NCBI GenBank assembly: GCA_016712635.1
Contig: JADJQS010000015.1
Location: 1-64,000 of the forward strand
Length of the DNA stretch: 64,000 nucleotides
From: Gammaproteobacteria bacterium
GTDB taxonomy: Bacteria > Pseudomonadota > Gammaproteobacteria > SZUA-140
Direction of reading: 5' to 3'
Program-made: the position numbers and the translations under genes
In this document: one piece after another, positions 31,596 through 43,099 of the stretch
How the letters are laid out: every line of letters starts with the position of its first letter
Numbering within the stretch: the stretch's first letter is position 1
The notes under the pieces: generated by a model
What the model saw: only the letters and a program-made list of their open reading frames with translations
Database searches by the model: none
Told to the model about the DNA's origin: nothing

Positions 31596-33204
31596 TCAGG
31601 GGGCGATCGCGATCGCCTGCACCGACGCGAAGCTGCGCGCGAAGGGATTGTTGCGGGTTACCTGCGGCGGGAGCGACTCAAGTTCCCGCCGCGCATCGCC
31701 CCAGGTCGGGTAGCTGTTGTACAGCACCATGTACCACACCTTGCCGTTGCGCAACACCTCCACCACCACCGCCTTGCCGGGCAGCGCGTGCCTGCCGATG
31801 AACTCGTCCACGTCCTCACGCTCGTCCGCACCGGCCAGCTGAATCGTGTAGAACGCCGGGTCTTGTGCCCGCAGCCATGCGTTGCTGTCCTGGGGCGCGG
31901 GTTCGACCGCGACCGGCGGAGCTGCCGCAATGGGCGCCGGGACCGGCTCCGGCACCGCATCGGCGCGCGGCGCCTCTGCCGGTTTAACCTCCGGGGCGGG
32001 GCGGGGCGTCTCCCGCACCGGTTCCGGCGCCGCAGCGACCGGCTCCGGCGCGGCGACGGGCTGCTGGGCAGGCGGCGGCGCCTTGCGCTCCGGTGGCGCC
32101 GGCTTGACGGCGGACCTTTTCAGGCGCCACCGCGCGCATCTCCGCCGTTCGATCCACGGCGCCGGTCGCGGCAGGGGCGGCGGGTGGTGCGCCCGGCAAC
32201 GGAACCGCGGTGCCTGCGGACTCGATGCCGGCGGTGGACATGAGCTGCGCCACCACCGCGTCGTCCGTCGGGTCGTCGAAGATCGCGTTGAGCAGCAGGC
32301 CGATGCCGATCACCGGCACGACGACGGCCGCGACCGGGATGAGCGAATGGCGGAGGCGTGCGATGCGCTGCTGCCGGATCGCGCTGCGGTAACGCCGCGG
32401 CTTGTTACCCTCAAGCAGTTCAGCGGCGACCCGTTTGATGTGCTGCGGCAGACCTCCCGAGGCGTGGTGGATGCGCTGCACCTGGGTCTCGTCGAAGCTG
32501 ATCGCTTCCGCCATGCCGGCGCTCTCGATGCGGGCGCGCAGGTAATCCGCCGTCTCCTGCGCGGAGAAATGCGGGAGCTCCACCCGCGTCAGACCGCCCG
32601 TCCGGTACGGCTCGAACGACGGCAGCGTGAGTATGGCGTCCAGCCGCAGCGGGCTCATGGTGATCACGACGCCGAGCCGGCTGCCCGCCTCCGTCACCGC
32701 GCGTTTCAGCCTGAACAGCAGCCGGAGCCCGAAAACCGAGAGCTTGTCGGCATTGTCGACGACGATCAGGCAAGCCCTGTCCCGGCGTCCGCGCTCGATC
32801 AGCTGCGCGAGCAGGGCCTGCATGTCCGCGGCGGGGTCCGCGCAGAAGGCGCGCCGCAGGCAGTCGTACACGAAGCGCTCCCCCTGCGGAATGCGCACAT
32901 CCACGTAACACAGTTCGCGGCTCGGGCCCACGCGCTGCTGCAGCATGCGTACGAAAGTGGTCTTGCCGCAGCCGCGCTCGCCCTCGACGACCGCGACGGT
33001 GTCGCTGTCGAGCGCGGCACGCGCGACGCGGGCGTGGCAGTCGCGCAGCGCGGCGGTCTCGAAATAGCGGTCGGGCACGGCGGGGGAAAACGGCGACAGG
33101 GCGGTGGCGGAGGCATCCCGCGGCGCGGCGGGCTCAGTCGCGGCGTCTGTGCGACCGGCATCTACGAGCGATAGGCGCGAACGGATGATTTCCTTGCCCT
33201 GCAT
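31596..33204 (-). CDS. AAA ATPase with membrane helix and SPOR domain (DamX-like), frameshifted
   Basis: About 535 residues after correcting one surplus base near 32111-32116. Residues ~40-260 are an ExeA-like AAA ATPase: EGERGCGKTTFVRMLQQ (Walker A), CLIVVDNADKL (Walker B). A single membrane helix follows near residues 287-306 (LIPVAAVVVPVIGIGLLLNA), then a long Pro/Ala-rich linker continued in the second frame (APEVKPAEAPRADAVPEPVP), and a C-terminal SPOR domain (FYTIQLAGADEREDVDEFIG). SPOR binds denuded glycan at the septum, so a role in division or envelope assembly is likely. Confidence 0.8.
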
Positions 33205-33309
33205 CTGGCCAGTCCCGATCCCTGAATCAACGGCGGGCCGGCGGGTGCCGGCGCTTCGAACAGCCCGCAGTGTAAGCGAAAATGCGGCACGACGACATCG
33301 CCGGCGGCC

Positions 33310-33864
33310 TCACTCCTCGAAAATCCCGGTCGGCTTGCCGTCGAGACTGACGCGGTTGCGCTCGTCCCAGTACGCACGCAGCCCCTCGGGACCCTTGCGT
33401 TCTGCCCAGCGCTGCAGCGCTGTCCGCTCGCCGGCGAAATCGTACAGCGGCACGCCCATTCCGCAGGAAGTCTGTACGAGCTCGATCTCCATCTCGACGA
33501 CCTGGCGCGCGCCGGGAAGCTGCGGGAACCGGGCGCTCGCCTCGGTCCAGCGCCCGTCGCGCGGGTGGATGCAGAGCGCGCGGCCGTACACGCGCAGGAT
33601 CAGCGGATCGCCGTCGAAGGCGCACCACATCATCGTCATGCGGTCACTGTCGAGCAGATGCGCGGCGGTCTCGTTGCCGCTGCCGGTCAGGTTCAGCCAC
33701 GCCAGCCGCCGCGGTCCCAGCAGGCGCAGGCTGTCCATTCCCTTGGGAGAGAGGTTCACGCGGCCGTCGCGCGCCGCGGTGGCGACGAAGAACATGTGCT
33801 GCCGCCCGATGAATTCTTCCAGTTCCGGGGTGATTTCCTGATAACGCTTTCCCATGACGGCCAT
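33310..33864 (-). CDS. Pyridoxamine 5'-phosphate oxidase-like (PPOX) FMN-binding protein
   Basis: 184 residues from ATG 33864 (MAVMGKRYQEITPELEEFI; GGGG five bases upstream). The split-barrel FMN fold shows in QHMFFVATAARDGRVNLSPK and TGSGNETAAHLLDSDRMTMM. The C-terminal part (VPLYDFAGERTALQRWAE) is typical of the YPR172w-like PPOX subgroup. It probably binds FMN or a similar flavin; substrate unknown. It is divergent from marC with 66 bases between starts. Confidence 0.85.
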   Translation of the reverse strand: MAVMGKRYQEITPELEEFIGRQHMFFVATAARDGRVNLSPKGMDSLRLLGPRRLAWLNLTGSGNETAAHLLDSDRMTMMWCAFDGDPLILRVYGRALCIHPRDGRWTEASARFPQLPGARQVVEMEIELVQTSCGMGVPLYDFAGERTALQRWAERKGPEGLRAYWDERNRVSLDGKPTGIFEE

Positions 33865-33930
33865 TCTATCCCCGGCGCGGCGCGCCTGGCCACCTGCCGT
33901 GGCGCGACGCGTTGTGCTAGAGTGCGGCGC

Positions 33931-34557
33931 GTGGATCTGCTGCTCGGCACCTTCGTCGTCCTGCTGGTCGTCATCGACCCCATAGGTCTCGCGCCGCTGT
34001 TCGTCGCGCTCGCCCGCAACCAGACCCGCGCCCAGCAGCGCCGCACCGCCGTGCAGAGCATCCTGTTCGCGACCGGCATGCTGCTGGTCTTCTTCTTCAT
34101 CGGCGACGCCCTGCTGCGCACGCTCGGGATCGGCCTGCCCGCCTTCCGCATCGCCGGCGGGGCCCTGCTGTTCCTGCTCGCGATCGACATGGTCTTCGCC
34201 CGCCATTCGGGCCTGCGCTCCACCACCGCGCGCGAACAGGAGGAGGCGGTTACCCGCAGCGACATTACGGTCTTTCCCCTCGCCTTTCCGCTCATCGCAG
34301 GCCCGGGGTCGCTCACCACGGTACTGCTCATGGCCTCGTCGTGGGGCAGCAGGGCCGAGTTCTTCGGCATGCTGGCGGTGCTGTTGTCGGTGCTGCTGCT
34401 GGCCCTGCTGTCGCTGCTCGCCGCGCCCTACCTCATGCGCCTGCTGGGCGAAACGGGCGCCAACGTGGTCAGCCGCCTGCTCGGGCTGATCCTGGCCGCG
34501 CTCGCGGTGCAATACATGCTGGACGGTATCGTCATGAGCCTGACGGGCCAGCCGTAA
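33931..34557 (+). CDS. MarC-family integral membrane protein
   Basis: 208 residues, GTG start at 33931 because upstream frame is non-hydrophobic. Six helices; FVVLLVVIDPIGLAPLFVAL (with the family's DP(I/L)G), GGALLFLLAIDMVFA and FPLAFPLIAGPGSLTTVLLM are the MarC repeat motifs. MarC proteins are inner-membrane proteins once linked to multiple antibiotic resistance; the activity is unclear. It is followed by the YyaL-type gene 46 bases downstream, so the two may be cotranscribed. Confidence 0.9.
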   Translation: MDLLLGTFVVLLVVIDPIGLAPLFVALARNQTRAQQRRTAVQSILFATGMLLVFFFIGDALLRTLGIGLPAFRIAGGALLFLLAIDMVFARHSGLRSTTAREQEEAVTRSDITVFPLAFPLIAGPGSLTTVLLMASSWGSRAEFFGMLAVLLSVLLLALLSLLAAPYLMRLLGETGANVVSRLLGLILAALAVQYMLDGIVMSLTGQP

Positions 34558-34603
34558 ACGCGGCGCGCGGGACTTTGTCCGGCGATCGTGCTAGCTTGGC
34601 GGC

Positions 34604-36688
<2,085 letters not shown>

Positions 36689-36915
36689 GGACATGCGGGG
36701 GCTGATCTGTTTTTTTAACGCTCGACCGGCGATCATACGACAGCGGAGGGTCATAAAATAAAGCCGTACCCGAACACCGCCGGGCACGTTCCGCGCGGCG
36801 GCAAACTGGTGTATGTTACCGCCACGCGGCCCGTGCGCCGCTTGCCGGCCAGGAATGCGAAAGCGCCGACCGCCCCCGCCTTCCTCCCTATTGATACCGA
36901 ACGCGAGAACCAACC

Positions 36916-37605
36916 ATGACCAGACTGCTGCTCACATCCCTGTTCTCCCTGCTGGCCTGTCTAGGCGCGGCGCACGCCGACGAGACCGGGACGGCGCTCG
37001 ACCGCGTCGAATTCCAGACGCAGGCGGTGCGCGAGGTCGACAATGACCTGATGCGCGTGGTGCTGGCGGTGGAGAAGGAGAATGCGGATCCCGCGCGCCT
37101 GGCGGACGAGATCAACCGCACGATGGACTGGGCGCTGCAGCAGGCGCGCGCGGAGACCGGGGTACGCAGCCGCAGCGGCGCCTACCACACCTTCCCGATC
37201 TACGATCAGCGGCGCATCGCGCGCTGGCGCGCCGTGCAGGAGTTGATCCTGGAAAGCGAGCAGGACACCGTGCTCAACGGGCTTGTCGGCCGGCTGCAGG
37301 AACGCCTGCAGGTGCGCTCGATGAGCTTCGGCGTGTCGGAGCGGTTGCGGGCGCGCGTCGAACAGGAGCTGACCGGCGAGGCGCTGGACAACTTCAGACA
37401 GCGCGCGCAGGCGATTACCGAACGACTCGGCGCGTCCGGCTACGACATTGTGCGGGTGCAGCTGCAGGACAACGCCGGCGCGCCGCCCATGCCGATGCAA
37501 ACCATGGCGCGCATGCTGAAGGCGGAGGACACCGCCGTCGCGAGCGAGGCGGGCACCAGCCAGCTCAGCGTCGGCGTCTACGCCGTAATCCAGCTGCGTC
37601 GCTGA
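36916..37605 (+). CDS. SIMPL-domain (DUF541) exported protein
   Basis: 229 residues with a signal peptide (LLTSLFSLLACLGAAHADET). The SIMPL/DUF541 fold, an oligomer-forming alpha/beta repeat, shows in VEKENADPARLADEINRTMD, YHTFPIYDQRRIARWRAVQE and SFGVSERLRARVEQ. It should be periplasmic or outer-membrane associated. Function unknown. It precedes the DUF2721 gene by 18 bases, so the two may form an operon. Confidence 0.8.
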   Translation: MTRLLLTSLFSLLACLGAAHADETGTALDRVEFQTQAVREVDNDLMRVVLAVEKENADPARLADEINRTMDWALQQARAETGVRSRSGAYHTFPIYDQRRIARWRAVQELILESEQDTVLNGLVGRLQERLQVRSMSFGVSERLRARVEQELTGEALDNFRQRAQAITERLGASGYDIVRVQLQDNAGAPPMPMQTMARMLKAEDTAVASEAGTSQLSVGVYAVIQLRR

Positions 37606-37623
37606 CGCGCGGCGCGGCCGGTC

Positions 37624-38055
37624 ATGGACGCCCCGATCAGCGGCATCGCCCACTCGATCCAGCTCGCCGTCGCGCCGGTGTTTCTGCTCGCCGGGATCGG
37701 CGGCCTGCTCGGAGTACTCACCAACCGCATCGGACGCATCATCGACCGCAGCCGCAACCTGCGGGACCAGATCCCCTCGAGCACCGAGGCCCGGGGCGCC
37801 GAGCTGCGCGACGAGCTCGGACTGCTGGCACGGCGCGCGCGCCTGGTCAACAGCGCGATCGCCCTGTGCACGGCTAGCGCGCTGCTGGTATGCCTGGTGG
37901 TCGCCGTGCTGTTCCTCGGTTCCTTCATCACGCACAGCATGGCGACGCCGATCGCACTGCTGTTCATCGGGGCGATGCTGTGCCTGATCGCGGCGTTGTT
38001 GCTGCTGATGCGGGAGATCCTGCTGTCTACGGCCCGGCTGCGTATCGGCGTATGA
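37624..38055 (+). CDS. DUF2721 membrane protein
   Basis: 143 residues with three membrane helices (residues 11-33, ~78-99, ~107-128). QLAVAPVFLLAGIGGLLGVL, TNRIGRIIDRSRNLRDQ and the E-R-rich cytoplasmic loop are typical of DUF2721. Function unknown. It overlaps in tail with no gene; the next gene is convergent and ends three bases away. Confidence 0.9.
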   Translation: MDAPISGIAHSIQLAVAPVFLLAGIGGLLGVLTNRIGRIIDRSRNLRDQIPSSTEARGAELRDELGLLARRARLVNSAIALCTASALLVCLVVAVLFLGSFITHSMATPIALLFIGAMLCLIAALLLLMREILLSTARLRIGV

Positions 38056-38058
38056 GGC

Positions 38059-38718
38059 TCAGGACGCCGGCGCGGAAAGCTTTTCATTTACCCACAGCGC
38101 CAGCGCGCGCCAGAAACTCGGCTGCTTGCCGCAGGCCTTGTTGATCTCGATCGACAGGATCGATGCGCCCTGCTGACCCGGAGGTTCGCGCTTCTCCACC
38201 CGCGTGATGATGCCGGTACTGGTCTGGTACACCATGTAGACGTACTCCGGATCCATCGTGCTGTAGGTCGAACTGCCGTAGCTCGCGTCGAACAGGAAGT
38301 TGAACGGCCCCAGCGCCTCGGTGACCCGCACCAGGTCGACCGCACCCTCATCCTCGAGCGCGTAGGACAGCTTGGTGCTCCGGTTCTGTTCCTCGACCAG
38401 CCGGTAACGCCCCTCGATGCGCTCGAGCCGGTAGAGCGGATCGAGCCCGAGCAGTGTGCCGAGCGACTTCCACTTCACGAACTGGCTGTCGATGCGCCAC
38501 TGGTCGCCGTACAGCTCGAAGCTGCGCACCGTGCAGCGGTCCCCGGTCGCAAGGTGCGCCTGGTACACCTGCGCGCCGAGCGGTTCGAAGGTGAGCTCGG
38601 CGATGAGGGATTCGAAGGTCAGGCGGTGGTAGGTGTAGTACCAGGACGAAAACAGCACGGCCAGCACGAACAACAGGACCAGCACTGTGAACCATGCGTA
38701 TCTGAAGAACCTGCCCAC
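38059..38718 (-). CDS. Inner-membrane-anchored protein of unknown family
   Basis: 219 residues: an N-terminal helix (AWFTVLVLLFVLAVLFSSWY) followed by an all-beta-looking periplasmic domain (RLTFESLIAELTFEPLGAQV, CTVRSFELYGDQWRIDSQFV, YVYMVYQTSTGIITRVEKRE). It is often labelled as a cation/multidrug-efflux-associated protein in related genomes, but I see no transporter features. It probably binds a lipid or protein near the membrane. Confidence 0.7.
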   Translation of the reverse strand: MGRFFRYAWFTVLVLLFVLAVLFSSWYYTYHRLTFESLIAELTFEPLGAQVYQAHLATGDRCTVRSFELYGDQWRIDSQFVKWKSLGTLLGLDPLYRLERIEGRYRLVEEQNRSTKLSYALEDEGAVDLVRVTEALGPFNFLFDASYGSSTYSTMDPEYVYMVYQTSTGIITRVEKREPPGQQGASILSIEINKACGKQPSFWRALALWVNEKLSAPAS

Positions 38719-38906
38719 GGCGACACCTCGTTGCGATTAAACCCGTCCTCGCGCCCCATTCTATCCCAGCCGGATACCGCCCGCCTGAGAACCCCTCCAT
38801 AGTATCGGCCGCCGCGAGGCCCGGCGAGATGCCGGCCCGGGTGCCGGACGACAGCGACGCGGCGCCTCTGCTATGCTGCGGGCTCTGCCGCTTTCGTTTG
38901 CCGACC

Positions 38907-40223
38907 ATGCGCCTGCCGACGCTCCTGCTGCTCCTGCTGATCGCCGTGCCTGCCGCGGCCGCGGACCGGGTCTGGGTGCCCGGCTGGCGCGCCACCGCGC
39001 CGCTCACCACCGCGCGGGCGGGGGCGGCAGTGCTCGAGGCCAACGGCCATGTCTACGCGCTCGGCGGCGTCGACGGGCGCAACTTCCTCAAGACCGTCGA
39101 ATACGCGCCCATCCGCGCCGACGGCACGCTGGGCGAGTGGCACCTGACCGCACCGCTCAACGAGGAACGCGGCTTTTTCGACGCCGTCGCGCATGACGGC
39201 TATCTCTACGCGGCGGGCGGCGGCAACGGCCCGAACGGCGAGCACCTGCTCGCCTCGGTGGAACGCGCGCCGCTGCGTCCAAACGGGCGCCTCGGACCCT
39301 GGCAACGCCTGCCCGTCGCGCTGAACCTCCCGCGCCGCTGCGTGAAGCTCGCAGTCAGCGGGGACGCGCTCTATGCGCTCGGCGGCTTCGGGGGCGTGCT
39401 GCTGGACACGGTCGAGCGCGCGGAATTCGGCGCCGGCGGACTTGGCCCGTTCACGTTGCAACCGGAGCGCATGACGATACCGCGCTACGTCAACGCGGCG
39501 AAGGCGCACGGCGACACACTCTACGTGCTCGGCGGCCACGATCAAAGTGAGGGACGCGGCCTCTCCGCGGTGGAATACGCGCGGGTCAGCGGCCCCGCGG
39601 CAGCGGCCTGGAGCAGCACCGCCGCCATGGGCGCAGGACGTTACGGCCTCGCGGTGCTCAGCCACGGCGACCATCTCTACGCCCTCGGCGGTCTCGACGG
39701 CGCGCGCTATGCCGACTCGATCGAACTGAGCCGAATCCTGCCCGACGCCTCGCTCGGACCCTGGCGGCCGACCACGGCGCTCTCCTCACCGCGCGCCAAT
39801 TTCGGCGCGCTGGAACACGGCGGCCGGGTCTACATCGTCGGCGGCACCAACCGCGGCGGCTACTACCGTACGGTCGAACTGGCGGAGTTCAACGATGCGG
39901 GCGACATCGGCTACTGGGCAACGAAGGAGGAGGCGGCGACCGCTGCCGCCCGGCGCGCATCTGCGCCGGAGGATGGCGCGCGCGCGGCGGACCTGCCCAA
40001 CGAGGGGGAGGTGCGGGAGATCATCAATACAGAGGTGTACAGCTACCTCCGCGTGGCGGACGGCGCGGAGGAACTCTGGCTGGCGACGGAACGCAACGAT
40101 TACCGCGTGGGCGAACTCATCCGTTACGGCCGCGGCACCCTGATGGGAAATTTCCGCAGCCGCGCGCTCGGGCGCGATTTCGAGTCGATCCTGTTCGTCG
40201 AGCGGACCGAGCGCGTCAGATAG
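38907..40223 (+). CDS. Exported Kelch-repeat beta-propeller protein
   Basis: 438 residues from ATG 38907; an upstream in-frame start lacks the signal peptide. Signal: LLLLLLIAVPAAAADR. Six Kelch units follow (VLEANGHVYALGGVDGRNFL, AVAHDGYLYAAGGGNGPNGE, SHGDHLYALGGLDGARYADS), each with the GG doublet and a following Y or W. The C-terminal ~90 residues form another domain (GEVREIINTEVYSYLRVADG). A secreted or surface propeller, function unknown. Its end overlaps the convergent kinase gene by eight bases. Confidence 0.85.
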   Translation: MRLPTLLLLLLIAVPAAAADRVWVPGWRATAPLTTARAGAAVLEANGHVYALGGVDGRNFLKTVEYAPIRADGTLGEWHLTAPLNEERGFFDAVAHDGYLYAAGGGNGPNGEHLLASVERAPLRPNGRLGPWQRLPVALNLPRRCVKLAVSGDALYALGGFGGVLLDTVERAEFGAGGLGPFTLQPERMTIPRYVNAAKAHGDTLYVLGGHDQSEGRGLSAVEYARVSGPAAAAWSSTAAMGAGRYGLAVLSHGDHLYALGGLDGARYADSIELSRILPDASLGPWRPTTALSSPRANFGALEHGGRVYIVGGTNRGGYYRTVELAEFNDAGDIGYWATKEEAATAAARRASAPEDGARAADLPNEGEVREIINTEVYSYLRVADGAEELWLATERNDYRVGELIRYGRGTLMGNFRSRALGRDFESILFVERTERVR

Positions 40224-41148
40224 CGGAACCGAAGGCGGCGCGATAACGCGCCGCGAACTCCTCCGGCGTGAAGCGATGGTTCTGTGTGCCCGGGTGCTCG
40301 ATCTTGATGGTGCCCATCAGCGAGGCGATGCGCGCCGCGGTGGGCAGGTCCTTGCCCAGCATCAGGCCGTGCAGCAGGCCGGCGCGGTAGGCGTCGCCGC
40401 AGCCGGTCGGATCCATCACCCCGGCCGGCTTCACCGGCGGGATATCGATCTCCCTGTTTTCGGTGTAGATGCGCGAACCCTGGGCGCCGCGCGTGATGAA
40501 CACCGCCTTCACCTGCGCCGCCATCTCGTGCGGCGACAGGCCGGTGCGCTCCTGTACGATCTGCGCCTCGTAGTCGTTGACCGTCAGGTAGGTGGCCATG
40601 CGCAGGAACTCGCGCAGCTCGTCGCCGTTGAACATCGGGAGCCCCTGGCCGGGATCGAAGATGAACGGGATGCCGGCCTCGAAGAACTGCGCGGCGTGCT
40701 GCAGCATGCCGTCACGCCCGTCCGGCGAGATGATGCCGAGGGTGATGCCGCGGTCGAGCGGCACGCGATTCTCGTGCGACAGCTCCATCGCGCCGGGGTG
40801 GAAGGCGGTGATCTGGTTGTCGTCGAGGTCTGTGGTGATATAGGCCTGCGCGGTGTAGGTATCGTGGAATTCCGTGATCAGCGCGCGACTGACGCCGTTG
40901 CGGTCCATCCAGCGCGCGTAGGGCTCGAAGTCCTTGCCGACGGCGCCCATCGGCAGGCCGTCGCCGCCGAGCAGCTGCAGGTTGTAGGCGATGTTGCCGG
41001 CGCAGCCGCCGAATTCGCGGCGCATCTGCGGCACCATGAACGACACGTTCAGCATGTGGATCTTGTCCGGCAGGATGTGCCGCTTGAAGCGGTCCGGAAA
41101 GATCATGATGGAGTCGTAGGCGAAGGAACCGCAGATCAGGGCCGTCAT
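40216..41148 (-). CDS. PfkB-family sugar/nucleoside kinase (adenosine-kinase type)
   Basis: 310 residues from MTALICGSFAYDSIMIFPDR (ATG 41148). The N-terminal MRREFGGCAGNIAYNLQLLG and the C-terminal VMDPTGCGDAYRAGLLHGLM, which holds the anion hole and catalytic Asp (GCGD), are PfkB signatures; the Cys-containing GCGD is usual in bacterial adenosine-kinase-type members. Substrate is probably adenosine or another nucleoside or sugar. Overlaps the Kelch gene by eight bases, convergent. Confidence 0.88.
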   Translation of the reverse strand: MTALICGSFAYDSIMIFPDRFKRHILPDKIHMLNVSFMVPQMRREFGGCAGNIAYNLQLLGGDGLPMGAVGKDFEPYARWMDRNGVSRALITEFHDTYTAQAYITTDLDDNQITAFHPGAMELSHENRVPLDRGITLGIISPDGRDGMLQHAAQFFEAGIPFIFDPGQGLPMFNGDELREFLRMATYLTVNDYEAQIVQERTGLSPHEMAAQVKAVFITRGAQGSRIYTENREIDIPPVKPAGVMDPTGCGDAYRAGLLHGLMLGKDLPTAARIASLMGTIKIEHPGTQNHRFTPEEFAARYRAAFGSAI

Positions 41149-41230
41149 TATCGTTGTCCTTGCAGTGCAGTGGGTGAATCGGCTTGCGTTCAAATCGGCG
41201 CCGGGGAGGCGCGGGGTGCCGCGGCAGGGA

Positions 41231-41593
41231 CTAGTCTAGCAAAACCAGCGCCCACACCACAGCCGCCAGCGCCAGCGCCAGGAACACCGCCGCCGACCCG
41301 ATGTCCTTCGCGCGGCCGGACAGCGCATGCTCCTCGTCGCTGATGCGGTCTATCGCCGCCTCCACCGCGGAGTTGAGCAGCTCCACCACGAGCACGAAGA
41401 GGATGCTGCCGATCAGCAGCGCGCGTTCGACGCCGGTCTCGCCCAGCCACCAGCCCAGAGGCGCGGCGACGATGAACAGCGCGACCTCCTGGCGGAAGGC
41501 GGACTCGAACTGCCAGGCCGCCGCGAAGCCCTTGATTGAAAAACCGGTCGCGTGGACCAGGCGCGTCAGACCGGTGTAACCGCGTTTGCCCAT
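41231..41593 (-). CDS. dgkA: Diacylglycerol kinase
   Basis: 120 residues, three helices, the size of DgkA. The catalytic stretch VVELLNSAVEAAIDRISDEE then HALSGRAKDIGSAAVFLAL has the Glu, Asn and Asp residues of the active site. It recycles diacylglycerol released by phosphoglycerol transfer to osmoregulated glucans by making phosphatidic acid. It begins four bases after the gcvPB stop and may be cotranscribed with the gcv operon. Confidence 0.95.
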   Translation of the reverse strand: MGKRGYTGLTRLVHATGFSIKGFAAAWQFESAFRQEVALFIVAAPLGWWLGETGVERALLIGSILFVLVVELLNSAVEAAIDRISDEEHALSGRAKDIGSAAVFLALALAAVVWALVLLD

Positions 41594-41597
41594 GAGT

Positions 41598-43064
41598 TCA
41601 GCGTGCTCCCGCCGCCGGCTTCCACGCGAGGTCGAGCTCGCGCGCGGCGCGCACGTCGTCCAGGCGGCGCACCGGCATCGTATGCGGCGCGCCCGTCACC
41701 GTGTCCGGCGCCGCCTCCGCCTCGGCGCGGATGTCCGCCAGGGCGTCGATGAAGGCGTCCAGTGTCGCCTTGTCCTCGGTCTCCGTCGGCTCGATCAGCA
41801 GGCACTCGGGCACGAGCAGCGGGAAATAGGTGGTCGGCGCATGGAAGCCGTAATCGAGCAGGCGCTTGGCGAAATCCATCGCATTGACGTGCAGGGTCTT
41901 TGCCTCGCGCCGCATCGTGACAATGAACTCGTGCGTCGCACGCCGCTGCGGAAAGGCCAGCTCGAAGCCGCGCTCCTTCAGGCGCGCGGCCATGTAGTTG
42001 GCATTGAGCGTGGCGTACTCCGCCACCCGCTGCATGCCTTCGCGCCCGAGCAGGCGCGCATAGATGTAGGCGCGCATCAGGATACCGGCGTTGCCGGCGA
42101 AGGCCGACAGCCGCCCGATGGTCTGCGGACACTCTTTTTCGGTGATCCAGTGGTAGGCGCCGTTCGCCTGGCCCACCATCGGCACCGGCAGGAACGGCCG
42201 CAGCTTCTCGCCCACGCCGACCGGTCCCGCGCCCGGCCCGCCGCCGCCGTGCGGCGTCGAGAAGGTCTTGTGCAGATTGAGGTGGATGACGTCGAAGCCC
42301 ATGTCGCCCGGCCGCACCTTGCCGAGGATGGCGTTCAGATTGGCGCCGTCGTAGTAGAGCAGGCCGCCCGCCGCGTGCACGATACCCGCGATCTCCTTGA
42401 TGCGGCGCTCGAACACTCCCAGCGTCGATGGATTGGTCAGCATCAGGCCTGCCGTGCGCGGGCCCACCGCCGCGCGCAGCGCGTCGAGGTCGACGTCGCC
42501 CTCGGCGTTGGTCGGAATCTCGCGCGCCTTGTAACCGCACATCACCGCGGTGGCGGGATTGGTGCCATGCGCCGCGTCCGGCACCAGGATCTCGTCGCGC
42601 GCGTGGTCGCCGCGCGCGGTGTGATAGGCGCGGATCATGGCGACGCCGGCGAACTCGCCCTGCGAGCCGGCCATCGGCGTCAGCGAGACCGCCCGCATGC
42701 CGGTCACCTCCTTCAGCATCTCCTGCAGCTCGAACATGCAGGCGAGGAAACCCTGGCTGAATTGCTCCGGCGCGAGCGGATGCCTCCGCAGCAGTCCCGG
42801 CAGGCTCGCCAGCGTGTTGCAGGCGCGCGGATTGTACTTCATGGTGCAGGAACCGAGCGGGTAGAAATGCGTGTCGATGGAGAAATTCTTCTGCGACAGC
42901 CGGGTGTAGTGGCGCACCACCTGCAGCTCGGAGACCTCGGGCAGCAGCGGCGCCTCGCGGCGCAGAAAGGCGGCCGGGATGTCGGCAAGTGCCGTGTTGT
43001 CCGCCGCCGGCGCCTGCAGGGCGGCGCGGCGCGCGGGCGCGGAGTGTTCGAATATCAGGCTCAT
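41598..43064 (-). CDS. gcvPB: Glycine dehydrogenase (aminomethyl-transferring) subunit 2
   Basis: 488 residues, the usual length of the C-terminal P-protein subunit. The PLP lysine is in HLNLHKTFSTPHGGGGPGA. LTNPSTLGVFERRIKEIA and YYDGANLNAILGKVRPGDMG are diagnostic. With subunit 1 (gcvPA) it decarboxylates glycine and passes the aminomethyl group to lipoylated GcvH. The two halves are separate genes, as in many bacteria that lack the single-chain GcvP. Here tpx sits between them. Confidence 0.96.
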   Translation of the reverse strand: MSLIFEHSAPARRAALQAPAADNTALADIPAAFLRREAPLLPEVSELQVVRHYTRLSQKNFSIDTHFYPLGSCTMKYNPRACNTLASLPGLLRRHPLAPEQFSQGFLACMFELQEMLKEVTGMRAVSLTPMAGSQGEFAGVAMIRAYHTARGDHARDEILVPDAAHGTNPATAVMCGYKAREIPTNAEGDVDLDALRAAVGPRTAGLMLTNPSTLGVFERRIKEIAGIVHAAGGLLYYDGANLNAILGKVRPGDMGFDVIHLNLHKTFSTPHGGGGPGAGPVGVGEKLRPFLPVPMVGQANGAYHWITEKECPQTIGRLSAFAGNAGILMRAYIYARLLGREGMQRVAEYATLNANYMAARLKERGFELAFPQRRATHEFIVTMRREAKTLHVNAMDFAKRLLDYGFHAPTTYFPLLVPECLLIEPTETEDKATLDAFIDALADIRAEAEAAPDTVTGAPHTMPVRRLDDVRAARELDLAWKPAAGAR

Positions 43065-43099
43065 GGTCGTCTTCGTGGTTGGTGGCGTGGTTTCCGCGG

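Noticed and set aside
36697..36770. Degenerate copy of the GGGGACAGATTT inverted repeat
   Set aside because: The match is weak (GGGGCTGATCTG with a poorly paired partner) and could be chance.
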